From Actinomycetota bacterium (lineage in GTDB: Bacteria; Actinomycetota; Acidimicrobiia; IMCC26256; PALSA-610), in the NCBI GenBank assembly GCA_003134555.1, contig PLBO01000042.1:38040-102039 (forward strand): 64,000 bases of DNA, written 5' to 3'. The translations under genes and the position numbers were made by a program. Each line of letters opens with the position of its first letter. The first letter of the stretch is position 1. The notes beneath the pieces are model-generated. The model ran no database searches. It was not told the origin of the DNA and saw only the letters and a list, made by a program, of their open reading frames with translations. Below, one piece after another: positions 54,117-63,974 of this stretch.

Positions 54117-54956
54117 TCACTCCTGCCGATCGAGCCAAGCGATTCCCACGACCCGCGGGCCGGTGTGAACACCGATGACCGGGCCGATCGAGCCCACCGT
54201 CACCTCGGCGTCGGGCACGGCCGGCTCGAGTATCGCGAGGAACTCGTCGAGGTCGGGCGCGTTCGCGTGCAACACGCTGATCATCTCGACCTTCGCGGCG
54301 GGGATCTGGTCGACGAGGAAGCGCAACGCCTTGGAACGGGTGCGAACCCGCCCGGCGGGTTCGACCGCGCCGTCGATCACGCTGATGAGCGGCTTGATCG
54401 AGAGCATCGAGCCGAGCATGGCCTGCGCGCCACCGATGCGACCGCCCTTGCGCAGGTATTCGAGCGTGTCGAGCGCGGCGAACACGTGGCCGCGCTGCCG
54501 TCGCGCCTCCACTTCGTGCACGATCTCCTCGAGGGGGGCGCCGGCGCGAGCGCGCCGCGCGGCGTGGAGTACGAGATTGCCGATGCCCATCGAAGCGCTC
54601 ATCGAGTCGATGATCTGGATGGGCGTCTTGCCGTCGAGCGCTTTGGCGGCGACCTGGGCGGACTGCATCGTCGCCGACAGCTTGGCCGACAGGTTGATGC
54701 AGACGATCGCGCTCGCACCCTCGTCGCTCAGGCGTCGGAACGTCTCCTCGAATGCGCCGACCGAGGGTGCGGATGTTTCGGGGAGCACAGGCGACGCGGC
54801 GAGCTCGCGCCAGAACGCGTCGACGCTCAGCTCCTTGCGATCGACGTACTCACGATCGCCGAAGCGAATGGTGAGCGGCACCACTTCGATGCCGAGCTCC
54901 TCGCAGATCGGTTCCGGGAGATCGCACGCGCTGTCGGTCACGATGCGAACGGGCAT
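54117..54956 (-). CDS. DegV family fatty-acid-binding protein
   Basis: A 279-aa protein with the DegV pattern: RIVTDSACDLP at the N-terminus, LPETSAPSVGAFEETF, and VFAALDTLEYLRKGGRIGGA in the middle, then SIKPLISV. DegV proteins bind a fatty acid and, in FakB form, present it for phosphorylation by FakA; no FakA gene is visible here. Probably cotranscribed with sigM. Confidence 0.93.
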   Translation of the reverse strand: MPVRIVTDSACDLPEPICEELGIEVVPLTIRFGDREYVDRKELSVDAFWRELAASPVLPETSAPSVGAFEETFRRLSDEGASAIVCINLSAKLSATMQSAQVAAKALDGKTPIQIIDSMSASMGIGNLVLHAARRARAGAPLEEIVHEVEARRQRGHVFAALDTLEYLRKGGRIGGAQAMLGSMLSIKPLISVIDGAVEPAGRVRTRSKALRFLVDQIPAAKVEMISVLHANAPDLDEFLAILEPAVPDAEVTVGSIGPVIGVHTGPRVVGIAWLDRQE

Positions 54957-55037
54957 GCGCCCTCCTCGGTTGGTGGTCGGCAGGGACGAGCCTCAGGCTT
55001 GGATCGGGGGGCCACGCCGATGGTTACACGCCCATCG

Positions 55038-56678
55038 TTACACGCCGGACGGGGTCGCGCCGCGCCGCCGCACTAGGCGCATGAGCGAGGCGAGCTCCTC
55101 AGAGCGCAGTACGAGAAGACTGACGACGTACACCAGGGCGCCCGCGGTACCCGCGACCGCGGTCGCGAGCAGCGCAACCGCCGGCGACGAGTGCCCGATC
55201 GCGCCCGCGACCGGAGCCGCGACGGCAGCCATTGCCAGCGCGGCGACGCCGGCGCGCGCGGCTGATCGCATCGCGGCCGCGTCGGGGACCCCGCCGATGC
55301 GACGCCGCAAGACCAACATCGCGGCGACGGCGGCAAGGAAATACGCGCCGCTCCACGCGAGGGCGAGACCCTGGACGCCCAAATGCGGGAACAACACGAT
55401 CGCGAGCAAAACGTTGAGGCCGTTCTCGAACGCGTTGAGCACGAACGGAGTGCGTGTGTCCTGCAGTGCGTAGAACGCGCGCATCGCGTAGAGGTATACG
55501 GAAAACGGGACGAGGCTGATCGCGAACGCTTGCAGGGTGTCGGCGGTCACCACCGCGTCGTGCACCGTGAACTGATTGCGTACGATCACGCCGAGCATCG
55601 GTTGGGCGAGGACGGCGAACAGTACCGACGCCGGAAGAACGAGCACCACGATGTAGCGAAGTCCGAGTCCGAACTCGCGGCGCATCCCTTCGCGGTCGCC
55701 GGCGCGCGCGCGCCGCGCGAGATTCGGGGTCATCGTGGTCATGATCGAGACCGCGAGGAGCCCGTGCGGGACGACGTAGAACGTGAACGCGTAGACGTAC
55801 GCGGAGACGTTTCCCGCCGAGTTGTTGGCCAGCACCAACACGAACAGCTGCGCGAGCTGGTTCGTGACGACGTAGCCCGCGGTCCAACCCGACAAGCGGA
55901 GAATGGTTCGGATCGCGGGGTCGCGCCAGGCGAGCACGAACCGGAGCCGGACCCCGGCGCGCATGACGGCCGGCACCAGGACGACCGCCATGGCGACGAT
56001 CCCCGCGGTGGTTCCGATGCCGAGGAGCAGGAGCAACCCGAGATCGTTGCGCACGCGTGCGACGTCGGTGATCGCGCCGTGACGGTCGGATGTCCGCAGC
56101 GCGAAGACGAGTAGCGCCACGATCACGACGACGTTGTTCAGGGCAGGAGCGAACGCGGCCGCGACAAAGCGTTGACGGGCGTTGAGCAGCGCGCTCGCGA
56201 GCGTCGTGAAGCCGTAGAAGATCATCTGCGGAACGAAGCACAGGATCAGCACGGTCAACACGTGCAGCTGAGCCGCCCGGTCGGGGCCGTGTTCGCGAAG
56301 GACGAACAGCCGCGCGAGTACCGGCGACAAGACCATCGTCGCCGCGGTGAAGAGCGTGAGCGCCGTCATCGTGACGGTGAATACGGCCGACGTCGAGCGT
56401 TCGTCGCCGCGTTCGAGCAGGTCGACGAACACCGGCACCAATGTCGCGGCGAGGACGCCGCCGACCAGGAGCTCGTAGACGATGTTGGGCGTGACGTTCG
56501 CGAGGTTGTACGTGTCGGCGAGCGATGCCTTGCCGATCGCGGCCGCCAGCACGACGACCCGCAGCAGCCCGGTCAACCGTGACAGCAGCGTGCCGGTGGC
56601 CACCGCGGCACTGGAGCGGGCGAGACCGACGCGGCTGCGACCCGGATCGTCGATCGCCGCGCTCGCGTCGCCGCTCAC
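55038..56678 (-). CDS. murJ: Lipid II flippase MurJ (MviN)
   Basis: A 546-aa polytopic protein with about 14 membrane helices of the MOP superfamily. Typical sequences include TLLSRLTGLLRVVVLAAAIG and NLANVTPNIVYELLVGGVLA near the N-terminus and ALQDTRTPFVLNAFENGLN in the C-terminal half. It moves lipid II across the membrane for cell-wall synthesis. Unlike mycobacterial MurJ (Rv3910) it lacks a large C-terminal pseudokinase extension. Confidence 0.93.
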   Translation of the reverse strand: MSGDASAAIDDPGRSRVGLARSSAAVATGTLLSRLTGLLRVVVLAAAIGKASLADTYNLANVTPNIVYELLVGGVLAATLVPVFVDLLERGDERSTSAVFTVTMTALTLFTAATMVLSPVLARLFVLREHGPDRAAQLHVLTVLILCFVPQMIFYGFTTLASALLNARQRFVAAAFAPALNNVVVIVALLVFALRTSDRHGAITDVARVRNDLGLLLLLGIGTTAGIVAMAVVLVPAVMRAGVRLRFVLAWRDPAIRTILRLSGWTAGYVVTNQLAQLFVLVLANNSAGNVSAYVYAFTFYVVPHGLLAVSIMTTMTPNLARRARAGDREGMRREFGLGLRYIVVLVLPASVLFAVLAQPMLGVIVRNQFTVHDAVVTADTLQAFAISLVPFSVYLYAMRAFYALQDTRTPFVLNAFENGLNVLLAIVLFPHLGVQGLALAWSGAYFLAAVAAMLVLRRRIGGVPDAAAMRSAARAGVAALAMAAVAAPVAGAIGHSSPAVALLATAVAGTAGALVYVVSLLVLRSEELASLMRLVRRRGATPSGV

Positions 56679-56685
56679 ATCGCGC

Positions 56686-58785
56686 TCACGTCGCGGGTGC
56701 GGGTGCGGGTGCGGGCGAGGTCGCCGGCGTTGCTGCGAGGCGCCGGCGCCGGCGCGTTCGCCGGAAGTGGTTCGCCCACCAACCGGCGAGGAACAGGAGC
56801 GCCGCGACCGTTACGCCTACGGCCCAGCCGCCGAAGACCGCCGATCGAACCGTCACGCGTACCGGCGCGCCGAACGCGAGCTTTCCGTTCTGCGAGGTGA
56901 CGCTGATCGTCATCGGGAAGGTGCCCGACGCGCGAGCCTCGACGGTGAAACTGATCGTGTTGCTTCCGGGTTTCAGCGGTACCGACTGGTCGGCGCCGTT
57001 GGGGAAGAGCAACTTCGCGCTGTCGAGATGCACCCGGACGGTCACGTCGCGCGCCGGCTCGAGATTGTTCTCGAAGGTCAACGGCACCTCGGCGCGTCGC
57101 GAGGTGAGCGTGATGCGCTTCTCGTCGGCGGTGACGCCCGATGTGAAGGCGTGCACGGCCTGGTCGATCTTGGCGATCTCGGCGTGGGCGCGCTCGGGCG
57201 AGATGCTCGTCGACAGGGAGGTGAGCAGAGCCTCTGTGCCGTCGACGACGACCGGGTCGCGGTCGCCGACCACGTCGCGATACGCCGACAACTCGTTCGC
57301 GGCGATCTGGTATTCGCCCGCGCTCACCGGGGTGGGCGCGGGTACGGCCGGCGCCAGCCGGCGTTGGACGGGGGTCCCGAGCACCTGTTCGTTAGAGATC
57401 GTCGCGAAGAGGTCGTCGAGCGTCGCCGACTGCAGCAGCGGGAGCGAGCGCAAGGCCGCGACGACCGTGCCCATCGTGGTCAGGTCGGGCGACCAGCGGG
57501 CGGGCGGCGCGATCACGATCCCGCGCGGGATCGAAGGGTTCTCGTACGCGACTTCGGCGAGGGCGGCAACGACACGTTGGGCGCGCAACGCGCTGGGGTC
57601 GGGCCCCTCGAACAGGTTCTCGACGAACGGCGCCGTCGCGACCGCGCGCGAGGCGCCGCCGGTCGTCTCGAGAACGAACGCCTGGGCGGGTGAGAACGGA
57701 TGGACCACCGGGATGAGCGCCTGGTCGCGTACCACGACCCGGTCGATCAGCATCCGCCGGAGTCCGTCGACGGCCGCATCGCTCGTCGGCGCGGGATCGA
57801 CGAACGCGGATTGCGGCGAGGTCGAGGGATTCGTACCGAGGGCCGAGCGCAGCGCGCCGATGCCGGTCCCGTACTCGCCGGGCAGATATTGCCCGAGCCC
57901 GGCGGCCTCGAGCGCGGCCGCATCGATGGGCACGTAGGGGGTGGGCAGGATCTCGGATGTCGAGCGCTGCGCGGCCGCGCGCACGCGCGCGAACGAGGCG
58001 GCGACCGCCGGACTACGCCGTCCGAGCCGCTTCCAAGCCTCGCCGGTCTCGGGCCCGATCGCGAGCGACACGCGGAGCCCGGAGCTCCGGGCGAGGAGGG
58101 TCGCGATCCGATCGAGGCGGCCGCCGGGCTTCATCTCCGCGACGACCTTCGGATCGTCCGACCCGTCCGGGAGTGCGATCGGATTGGCGACGACTTGCCA
58201 CACGAGCGACACGGCGAGCTTCTTCTCGATCGGTTTGGAAGCCGCGGCGTCGACGGCGACCAGCCACGTCACGAACGATCCCGCGGCCACGCCGGTGTTC
58301 ACCAGCTGCACCTCGACGGGGTACACACCGGGGCGGTTGATGACGATCGTCGGTCTCGTCCCCGAACCGGGAAGCCCGAAGACGATCGAGACGTCGCCGT
58401 GCCGGTCGGGGTGGAGCGACGCGACGGCGATCTGGTTCGGCACGTACAAGGTGCCGCCGAGATTCCGGTTCGCGATGACGTCGTCGAATCCGCTGCGCGA
58501 AGTCGTCGACTGGTGGATGCGGATCGCGATCGCCGCGTTCGGTTGCGCCGCGAGCTTCGGACTGTCGATGTGCAGCTTCATCGTGAAGGTCTGCCGGAGC
58601 GGCACCCACGTGCTCTGGCTCACCAGGCTGAGGCCGACCGGTAGCGGCGGAGGGCTGGGTATCGACGTCGTGCTTTCCTGCTCCTGGGCGCCGGATGCGC
58701 TCGCGCCGACCAGCCCGCCGAAGACCGTCACGGTCGCGGCGAGCACGAGTCCGGCGCGGTGTGCGAAGGACAAGCGATGCCTCAC
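56686..58785 (-). CDS. Large exported protein with C-terminal membrane anchor (Rv3909-like)
   Basis: A 699-aa protein. It has an N-terminal signal (LVLAATVTVFGGLVGASASG), a long extracytoplasmic region of mixed beta and helical character, an immunoglobulin-like segment near residues 580-655 (EVPLTFENNLEPARDVTVRV), and a C-terminal membrane helix followed by RRTRRRRRL. It is just upstream of murJ (7-nt gap), as in the mycobacterial Rv3909-Rv3910 pair. Function unknown; a partner of MurJ or the envelope machinery is a reasonable guess. Confidence 0.8.
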   Translation of the reverse strand: MRHRLSFAHRAGLVLAATVTVFGGLVGASASGAQEQESTTSIPSPPPLPVGLSLVSQSTWVPLRQTFTMKLHIDSPKLAAQPNAAIAIRIHQSTTSRSGFDDVIANRNLGGTLYVPNQIAVASLHPDRHGDVSIVFGLPGSGTRPTIVINRPGVYPVEVQLVNTGVAAGSFVTWLVAVDAAASKPIEKKLAVSLVWQVVANPIALPDGSDDPKVVAEMKPGGRLDRIATLLARSSGLRVSLAIGPETGEAWKRLGRRSPAVAASFARVRAAAQRSTSEILPTPYVPIDAAALEAAGLGQYLPGEYGTGIGALRSALGTNPSTSPQSAFVDPAPTSDAAVDGLRRMLIDRVVVRDQALIPVVHPFSPAQAFVLETTGGASRAVATAPFVENLFEGPDPSALRAQRVVAALAEVAYENPSIPRGIVIAPPARWSPDLTTMGTVVAALRSLPLLQSATLDDLFATISNEQVLGTPVQRRLAPAVPAPTPVSAGEYQIAANELSAYRDVVGDRDPVVVDGTEALLTSLSTSISPERAHAEIAKIDQAVHAFTSGVTADEKRITLTSRRAEVPLTFENNLEPARDVTVRVHLDSAKLLFPNGADQSVPLKPGSNTISFTVEARASGTFPMTISVTSQNGKLAFGAPVRVTVRSAVFGGWAVGVTVAALLFLAGWWANHFRRTRRRRRLAATPATSPAPAPAPAT

Positions 58786-59513
58786 AGCTCTCGTCCCAAC
58801 ACGTGCAGTCCGACGGGAAGTTGCCGGAAGCCGGCGCGCAGATAGAGCGCGAGCGCCCGATCGTTGTCCTCCTGAGTGTTGACGTACACGCGCTTGGCGC
58901 CGTGCGAGCCGAGCCAGCGCAGGCCGTCCGACAACAACGCGTGGCCGAGACCGCGGCGTTGGACCTCGGGTGCGACCGCCAGGCGTTGCACGTAGCCGGC
59001 GGCCCCGGCCTGTCCGAACAGCCCGTAGCCGCTCGGGCCGGGCGGCGCGGTCGCCACCCGGAGGTGCGAGCGCGGAGTCGCCCGGGCCGCCTCCCGCAGC
59101 GCCAGCGCGTCGAAACGCCAGAACTCTTCGAATGCGGCGGCGTCGGTCGCGAGGAGTGCGGCGCGGTCGGCCCGGGTCGCCCGCCGGGTCTGCCCACTCG
59201 GCGCGGGGAGGTTCTCGAGGTCATGAGCCAGGAGGTGCAAGCGGCCCTTCACCGCGAAGCCGACGTCGACGAGGGGCAGGCTCGCGACCGGCCCGAGCGC
59301 GTTGGTCACGACCTCGCGGTAGCCAGCGTTCTGCAATTGCTCGAGCAGACGGCGCAGCGCGCGGGGCGAGGGCGCGTCCGGACCGTGCAACGCCAGCGAT
59401 GCGACATCGGTCCGGCCCTGCCACGCCGCGACCCGGGCGACGCCGCCACGAAATCGGTACGACTGCGCCCTGTGCGCCTTCACCGGCGGCGAGCGTAGCG
59501 ACGGAGCGGTCAC
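58782..59513 (-). CDS. GNAT-family N-acetyltransferase
   Basis: A 243-aa protein. The C-terminal half holds the acetyl-CoA site VQRLAVAPEVQRRGLGHALL (Q/R-x-x-G-x-G/A) and the following VYVNTQEDNDRALALYLRAG. The N-terminal ~110 residues form a second, degenerate GNAT-like half. It overlaps the downstream exported-protein gene by 4 nt. The start may be internal at GTG 59483. Substrate unknown. Confidence 0.85.
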   Translation of the reverse strand: MTAPSLRSPPVKAHRAQSYRFRGGVARVAAWQGRTDVASLALHGPDAPSPRALRRLLEQLQNAGYREVVTNALGPVASLPLVDVGFAVKGRLHLLAHDLENLPAPSGQTRRATRADRAALLATDAAAFEEFWRFDALALREAARATPRSHLRVATAPPGPSGYGLFGQAGAAGYVQRLAVAPEVQRRGLGHALLSDGLRWLGSHGAKRVYVNTQEDNDRALALYLRAGFRQLPVGLHVLGREL

Positions 59514-59550
59514 CAGGCTGTCCAGGCGGGTTCGTTGTTAGCCTCGCAAC

Positions 59551-60558
59551 GTGCTGCTGGTCGCCACCGACGTCCGCTTCGAGGAGCACGACGCCGGTCG
59601 GGGTCATCCAGAGCGGCCGGATCGCGTGCGGGCCGTCCTCGACGGGCTCGACGCCGGCGCGCCGCGCGACGCCCGGCGCCGCCTCGCTCCCCGGCGGGCG
59701 ACTCGGGACGACCTGGAGCGCGTGCACACGGTCGATTATCTCGATCACCTCGAGCGCTTCTGCATGGAGGGCGGCGGACGTCTGGACGCCGACACGGGCG
59801 CGTCGGCGGCGTCGTGGGAGGCCGCGCTCCACGCCGCCGGCAGCGGCCTCGAGGCGGTGGAAGCGCTCGAGCGCGGCGACGGCGACTCCGCGTTCTGTGC
59901 GGTGCGTCCGCCCGGTCATCACGCCGTCTCGGCGCGCGCAATGGGCTTTTGTCTGCTGAACAACGCGGCGGTGACGGCTGCGGCGTTGCGCGATCGCGGC
60001 GAGCGCGTGCTGGTCGTCGACTGGGACGCGCACCACGGGAACGGCACCCAGGACATCTTCTACGGCGACGGCTCGGTCATGTACGTGTCGATGCACGAGT
60101 GGCCGCTGTATCCCGGAACCGGTCGCCTCACCGACACGGGCGCGGGCGCCGGCGCGGGCGCCACGGTGAACTTTCCCCTTCCGGCGGGCGCGACCGGCGA
60201 CGTGTACCTCGACGCGATCGACACCGTTGTCGAGCCGCTCGCCGAGCGCTTCGGGCCCACATGGGTGCTCGTGTCGGCCGGATACGACGCCCATCGGGCC
60301 GATCCGCTGACGGGCCTCGGCCTTTCGGCCGGTGACTACGTCGATCTGACCGCCCGGATCATGGCGCTCGCACCGCCCCGGCGGCTCGTGATGTTCCTGG
60401 AGGGCGGTTACGACCTCGCCGCGCTGCGCGATTCGACGGCGGCCACCGTCTCCACCCTGCTCGGCCGGCCGGATCGGGTCGAACCCGCGACGGCCGGCGG
60501 TCCGGGGCACACGGTGGTCCACGCGGTCCGGGATCTCCACGCCGCCGAGCTCGGCTGA
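59551..60558 (+). CDS. Histone-deacetylase family protein (acetoin utilisation / acetylpolyamine amidohydrolase type)
   Basis: A 335-aa arginase-fold zinc hydrolase. HPERPDRVRAVLDGL starts the fold, RPPGHHAVSARAMGFCLLNN carries the HH pair, DWDAHHGNGTQDIFY the zinc ligands, SAGYDAHRADPLTGL the second zinc Asp, and FLEGGYDLAALRDST closes the site. Bacterial members deacetylate small amines, acetylpolyamines or proteins. The active site is complete. Divergent from the GNAT gene 37 nt away, an intriguing acetyl-transfer/removal pair. Confidence 0.93.
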   Translation: MLLVATDVRFEEHDAGRGHPERPDRVRAVLDGLDAGAPRDARRRLAPRRATRDDLERVHTVDYLDHLERFCMEGGGRLDADTGASAASWEAALHAAGSGLEAVEALERGDGDSAFCAVRPPGHHAVSARAMGFCLLNNAAVTAAALRDRGERVLVVDWDAHHGNGTQDIFYGDGSVMYVSMHEWPLYPGTGRLTDTGAGAGAGATVNFPLPAGATGDVYLDAIDTVVEPLAERFGPTWVLVSAGYDAHRADPLTGLGLSAGDYVDLTARIMALAPPRRLVMFLEGGYDLAALRDSTAATVSTLLGRPDRVEPATAGGPGHTVVHAVRDLHAAELG

Positions 60559-60723
60559 ACGCCGGCCCGACCGTCTGAATTCAGGCCCTCTCCGCACAAT
60601 TCCCCGTCGGCAATGCTCCAGCGAAGGCTGCCTGGTGCCGATCGAAGACGGGTAGGGCCGAGATCACGGTGCCGCCCGTCGCAGGGAAGGCGGACCCGCT
60701 CGAAAGGCCCATCGCTCGAAAGG

Positions 60724-61836
60724 ATGGTCGCGCCAGTGCTGGACCTGGATCAACTGCTTCGCAACGCCGTAGAGCGGGGCGCTTCGGACGTTCACATCAA
60801 GGTCGGCTCGCCGCCGTTCATTCGCGTCGACGGACGGCTCGAACGGACGGACCTCGCCTCGGTCTCTCCGGTCGAGACCGAGCGCATCGCGTTCGCGATC
60901 ATGCCGAAACAACGTGCCGAGGAGTTCATCGGCTCGTCCGAGGCCGACTTCGCCTATGCGGTTTCCGGCCTCGGCCGCTTCCGCGTGAACGTGATGCGCC
61001 AGCGCGGCTCGGTCGGCCTCGTGCTCCGGCGCGTCCAGAGCGACATCCCGTCGTTCGAGGCGCTCGGGTTGCCGCCCGTCATCCGCAAGCTCACCGATCA
61101 CCAGCGCGGCCTCGTACTGGTCACCGGTCCCACCGGCTCGGGCAAGACGACGACGCTCGGCTCGATGATCGACTACATCAACGACAACTACAACCGGCAC
61201 ATCGTGACGATCGAGGACCCGATCGAGATCCTTCACGCCGACAAGTGCTCGATCGTCAACCAGCGCGAGGTCGGGACCGACACCGTCGACTTCCACTCCG
61301 CACTGAAGCGCGTGCTCCGCCAGGACCCGGACGTCATCCTCGTCGGTGAGGTCCGCGACGTCGAGACCGTGAAGACCGCGCTCACCGCCGCCGAGACCGG
61401 CCACCTCGTGTTCTCGACGTTGCACACGATCAGCGCGACCGATTCGATCAACCGGATCATCGACTTCTTCCCGCCGCACGAGCAGCGGCAGGTGCGCATG
61501 TCCCTGGCCGGATCGCTGCGCGGCATCGTGAGCCAGCGGCTCGTCGAGAAGCGCACCGGCGGACGGGCGCCCGCGGTCGAAGTGCTCGTGTCGACGGGTC
61601 GCGTGTTCGACAAGATCGTCAACCCCGACGAGACGCACGAGATCGAGAGCATCATCTCCGAGGGCGAGTACTACGGCATGCAGACGTTCGACCAGAGCCT
61701 GCTCGGCTTGTACAAGCACGGGACGATCGACCTGCGTGAGGCGCTCGCCGCCTCGACAACCCCCCACGACCTGCGCCTGATGATCGAGCAGTACACGATG
61801 GAGGTCGCGGCCGAGCAGGTCGCTGCAGGCCAGTAA
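60724..61836 (+). CDS. PilT-like twitching-motility ATPase
   Basis: A 370-aa ATPase from ATG 60724 (MVAPVLDLDQLLRNAVERGA). The N-terminal ASDVHIKVGSPPFIRVDG domain precedes Walker A TGPTGSGKTTTLGSMIDYIN, the Asp box TIEDPIEI, and the PilT-type Walker B/His region AETGHLVFSTLHTISATD. It powers type IV pilus retraction. No other pilus gene lies in the window, so the partner genes must be elsewhere. Confidence 0.92.
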   Translation: MVAPVLDLDQLLRNAVERGASDVHIKVGSPPFIRVDGRLERTDLASVSPVETERIAFAIMPKQRAEEFIGSSEADFAYAVSGLGRFRVNVMRQRGSVGLVLRRVQSDIPSFEALGLPPVIRKLTDHQRGLVLVTGPTGSGKTTTLGSMIDYINDNYNRHIVTIEDPIEILHADKCSIVNQREVGTDTVDFHSALKRVLRQDPDVILVGEVRDVETVKTALTAAETGHLVFSTLHTISATDSINRIIDFFPPHEQRQVRMSLAGSLRGIVSQRLVEKRTGGRAPAVEVLVSTGRVFDKIVNPDETHEIESIISEGEYYGMQTFDQSLLGLYKHGTIDLREALAASTTPHDLRLMIEQYTMEVAAEQVAAGQ

Positions 61837-61866
61837 TTCAGGCGCGCTGCGCCACAATGGGCGGCT

Positions 61867-63303
61867 GTGACCGCAGTTCCCGCCCGTCTCGAGCGTTTCT
61901 TCGTGTCGGAATCGCCGACGCAGCAGCTCGCGGCGCGGCTGCGAGCTGCCGGGCACAGGGCCTATCTCGTCGGCGGCAGCGTGCGCGACGCGTTGCTCGA
62001 CCGCGACATCGTCGACGTCGACATCGCGACCGACGCGCGGCCCGAGACCATCGAATCCCTCGTGCGCCCCTGGGCCGACGCGGTATGGCTGCAAGGTCAG
62101 CGCTTCGGCACGGTCGGATGCGAGAAGGACGGCGAGCGCTTCGAGATCACCACGTTCCGGGCCGATGTGTACCGCGCGGAGAGCCGCAAGCCGGAAGTCA
62201 CCTTCTCCGACGACATCGAGACCGACCTCTCACGCCGCGATTTCACGGTCAATGCGATGGCGATCGCGCTCGACGAGCCCACCGATGTCGGACCCCGGAT
62301 CGTCGATCCCTACGGCGGCCTTTCCGACCTTGCCGCGCGTCGGCTGCGGACGCCGCTCGCGCCCGAGATCTCGTTCGAGGACGACCCGTTGCGGATGTTG
62401 CGCGCGGCGCGTTTCGTCGCGACGCTCGGCTTCGAGCCGGAAGCCGTGCTCGTCGACGCGATCGAAAAGATGCACGAGCGTCTGAAGATCGTGAGCGCCG
62501 AACGGGTGCGCGACGAGCTCTCGAAGCTCCTCGTGGCCGACGACCCGTCGTCCGGGCTGTGGTTGAGTGCGCGGACGGGCCTGGCCGACGAGTTCGTGCC
62601 CGAGCTGAACGCGATGCGGCTCGAGCAGGATCCGATACACCGGCACAAAGACGTGCTCGCGCACACGATCGCGGTCGTCGCCAAGACGTCTCCGCGTCTG
62701 CGGATCCGGCTGTCCGCTCTGCTGCACGACGTCGGCAAGCCCCGCACCCGCGGCTATGGCCCCCAGGGCGTGACGTTCCATCATCACGAGGTCGTCGGCG
62801 CGCGGATGGCCCGCGAACGGATGCTCGCGCTGCGTTATCCGAACGATCTCGTCGACGACGTGACCCGTCTCGTCGAGCTGCACCTGCGTTTCCACACGTA
62901 TCGCATGGGTTGGACCGACAGCGCCGTCCGTCGCTACGTACGCGACGCGGGCCCGTTGCTCGACGACCTGAACGAGCTCACCCGTTGTGACTGCACGACA
63001 CGCGACGCCCGCAAGGCCGCCGCGCTCGGGCATCGCATGGACGAGCTCGTCGCGCGGATAGCCGAGCTTCGTGAACGCGAGGAGCTCGCGAGGATCCGGC
63101 CGGCGCTCGACGGAAACGAGGTGATGCGTTTCCTCGGCGTGGCGCCGGGCCCGATCGTCGGCGACGCGCTCGAGTTCCTCCTGGAGCTCCGTCTCGACGA
63201 GGGCCCGTTGCGCGAGGACGAAGCCCGCGCCCGGTTGGCCGCGTGGGCGCGCGAACGAGGAATCGAACTTCGCGGCGCGGGCCCGGCCGAGCGTCCGGCC
63301 TAG
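61867..63303 (+). CDS. pcnA: CCA-adding tRNA nucleotidyltransferase
   Basis: A 478-aa enzyme that adds CCA to tRNA 3' ends. The head domain has AYLVGGSVRDALLDRDIVDV and DIATDARPE, with the DxD catalytic pair, then RRDFTVNAMAIALDEP and EDPLRMLRAARFVATLGF. The C-terminal HD-phosphohydrolase part (LLHDVGKPRTRG, then FHHHEVVGA) resembles the mycobacterial gene Rv3907c. Neither tRNA in this window encodes CCA, consistent with need for this enzyme. Confidence 0.93.
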   Translation: MTAVPARLERFFVSESPTQQLAARLRAAGHRAYLVGGSVRDALLDRDIVDVDIATDARPETIESLVRPWADAVWLQGQRFGTVGCEKDGERFEITTFRADVYRAESRKPEVTFSDDIETDLSRRDFTVNAMAIALDEPTDVGPRIVDPYGGLSDLAARRLRTPLAPEISFEDDPLRMLRAARFVATLGFEPEAVLVDAIEKMHERLKIVSAERVRDELSKLLVADDPSSGLWLSARTGLADEFVPELNAMRLEQDPIHRHKDVLAHTIAVVAKTSPRLRIRLSALLHDVGKPRTRGYGPQGVTFHHHEVVGARMARERMLALRYPNDLVDDVTRLVELHLRFHTYRMGWTDSAVRRYVRDAGPLLDDLNELTRCDCTTRDARKAAALGHRMDELVARIAELREREELARIRPALDGNEVMRFLGVAPGPIVGDALEFLLELRLDEGPLREDEARARLAAWARERGIELRGAGPAERPA

Positions 63304-63974
63304 ACACCTTCCTTGCGCGCGCGCCATACGACGACGAGCGGGATGTCGGGCCCGGGATCGGCGGAACCCGCCGGCTCGGGCTCGAGCAGCAGCTCGACTC
63401 GGTAGCCCGCGCGGTGCAGCGAGGCGAACACGTCGGCAATCGTGCGGGGCCAGACGCGGATGCGTTCGTTGTCACGCGTGACCTCGACCGGGACGTTGTC
63501 GAAGTAGGAGCGCTGGACTTCGAGCGTGCCGAGCGGGAGCGCGCCGGGGGCGTCACCCTCCCTCCCGACCGCGAGCGCCATCGGGTGGTCGTAGGAGAAC
63601 ACGAACGGCGCGCCGGGCCGGAGCACGCGGTGCACCTGGCGCAGGAGCCGGTCGACGTCTTCGACCTCTCCGAGCACGCCGGTCGCCAAGGCGAGGTCGA
63701 TGGAGTCGGCACGTAGGAAGGCGAGGTCGGCGGCGTCGCACTCGTGCCACTCGACGCGTATATCGGTTGCGGCGGCGAGCTTCCGGGCGCGCCCCAGCTG
63801 CGCGACCGAGCGGTCGAGCGCGATCACGTGCGCACCCTGGCGGGCGAGCGCGATCGCGTTCGTACCGCTGCCGGTTCCGAGATCGAGCACGCGTTTGTCG
63901 GCGACGTCACCGAACAGGCGCAGGTCGGCCTCGGTCGGTCCGCCGGGCGCGTACACGACCGAGTCGGGGATCAC
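63300..63974 (-). CDS. Class I SAM-dependent methyltransferase
   Basis: A 224-aa enzyme. RVLDLGTGSGTNAIALARQG near residue 29 is the SAM loop, VIALDRSVAQL the second acidic strand, and EWHECDAADLAFL the third. The C-terminal half carries RSYFDNVPVEVTRD, which resembles small-molecule methyltransferases. The start is taken at GTG 63974, but the frame is open to the window end (TVEVD precedes it), so the gene may be longer. Its stop overlaps pcnA by 4 nt, convergent. Confidence 0.8.
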   Translation of the reverse strand: MIPDSVVYAPGGPTEADLRLFGDVADKRVLDLGTGSGTNAIALARQGAHVIALDRSVAQLGRARKLAAATDIRVEWHECDAADLAFLRADSIDLALATGVLGEVEDVDRLLRQVHRVLRPGAPFVFSYDHPMALAVGREGDAPGALPLGTLEVQRSYFDNVPVEVTRDNERIRVWPRTIADVFASLHRAGYRVELLLEPEPAGSADPGPDIPLVVVWRARKEGV

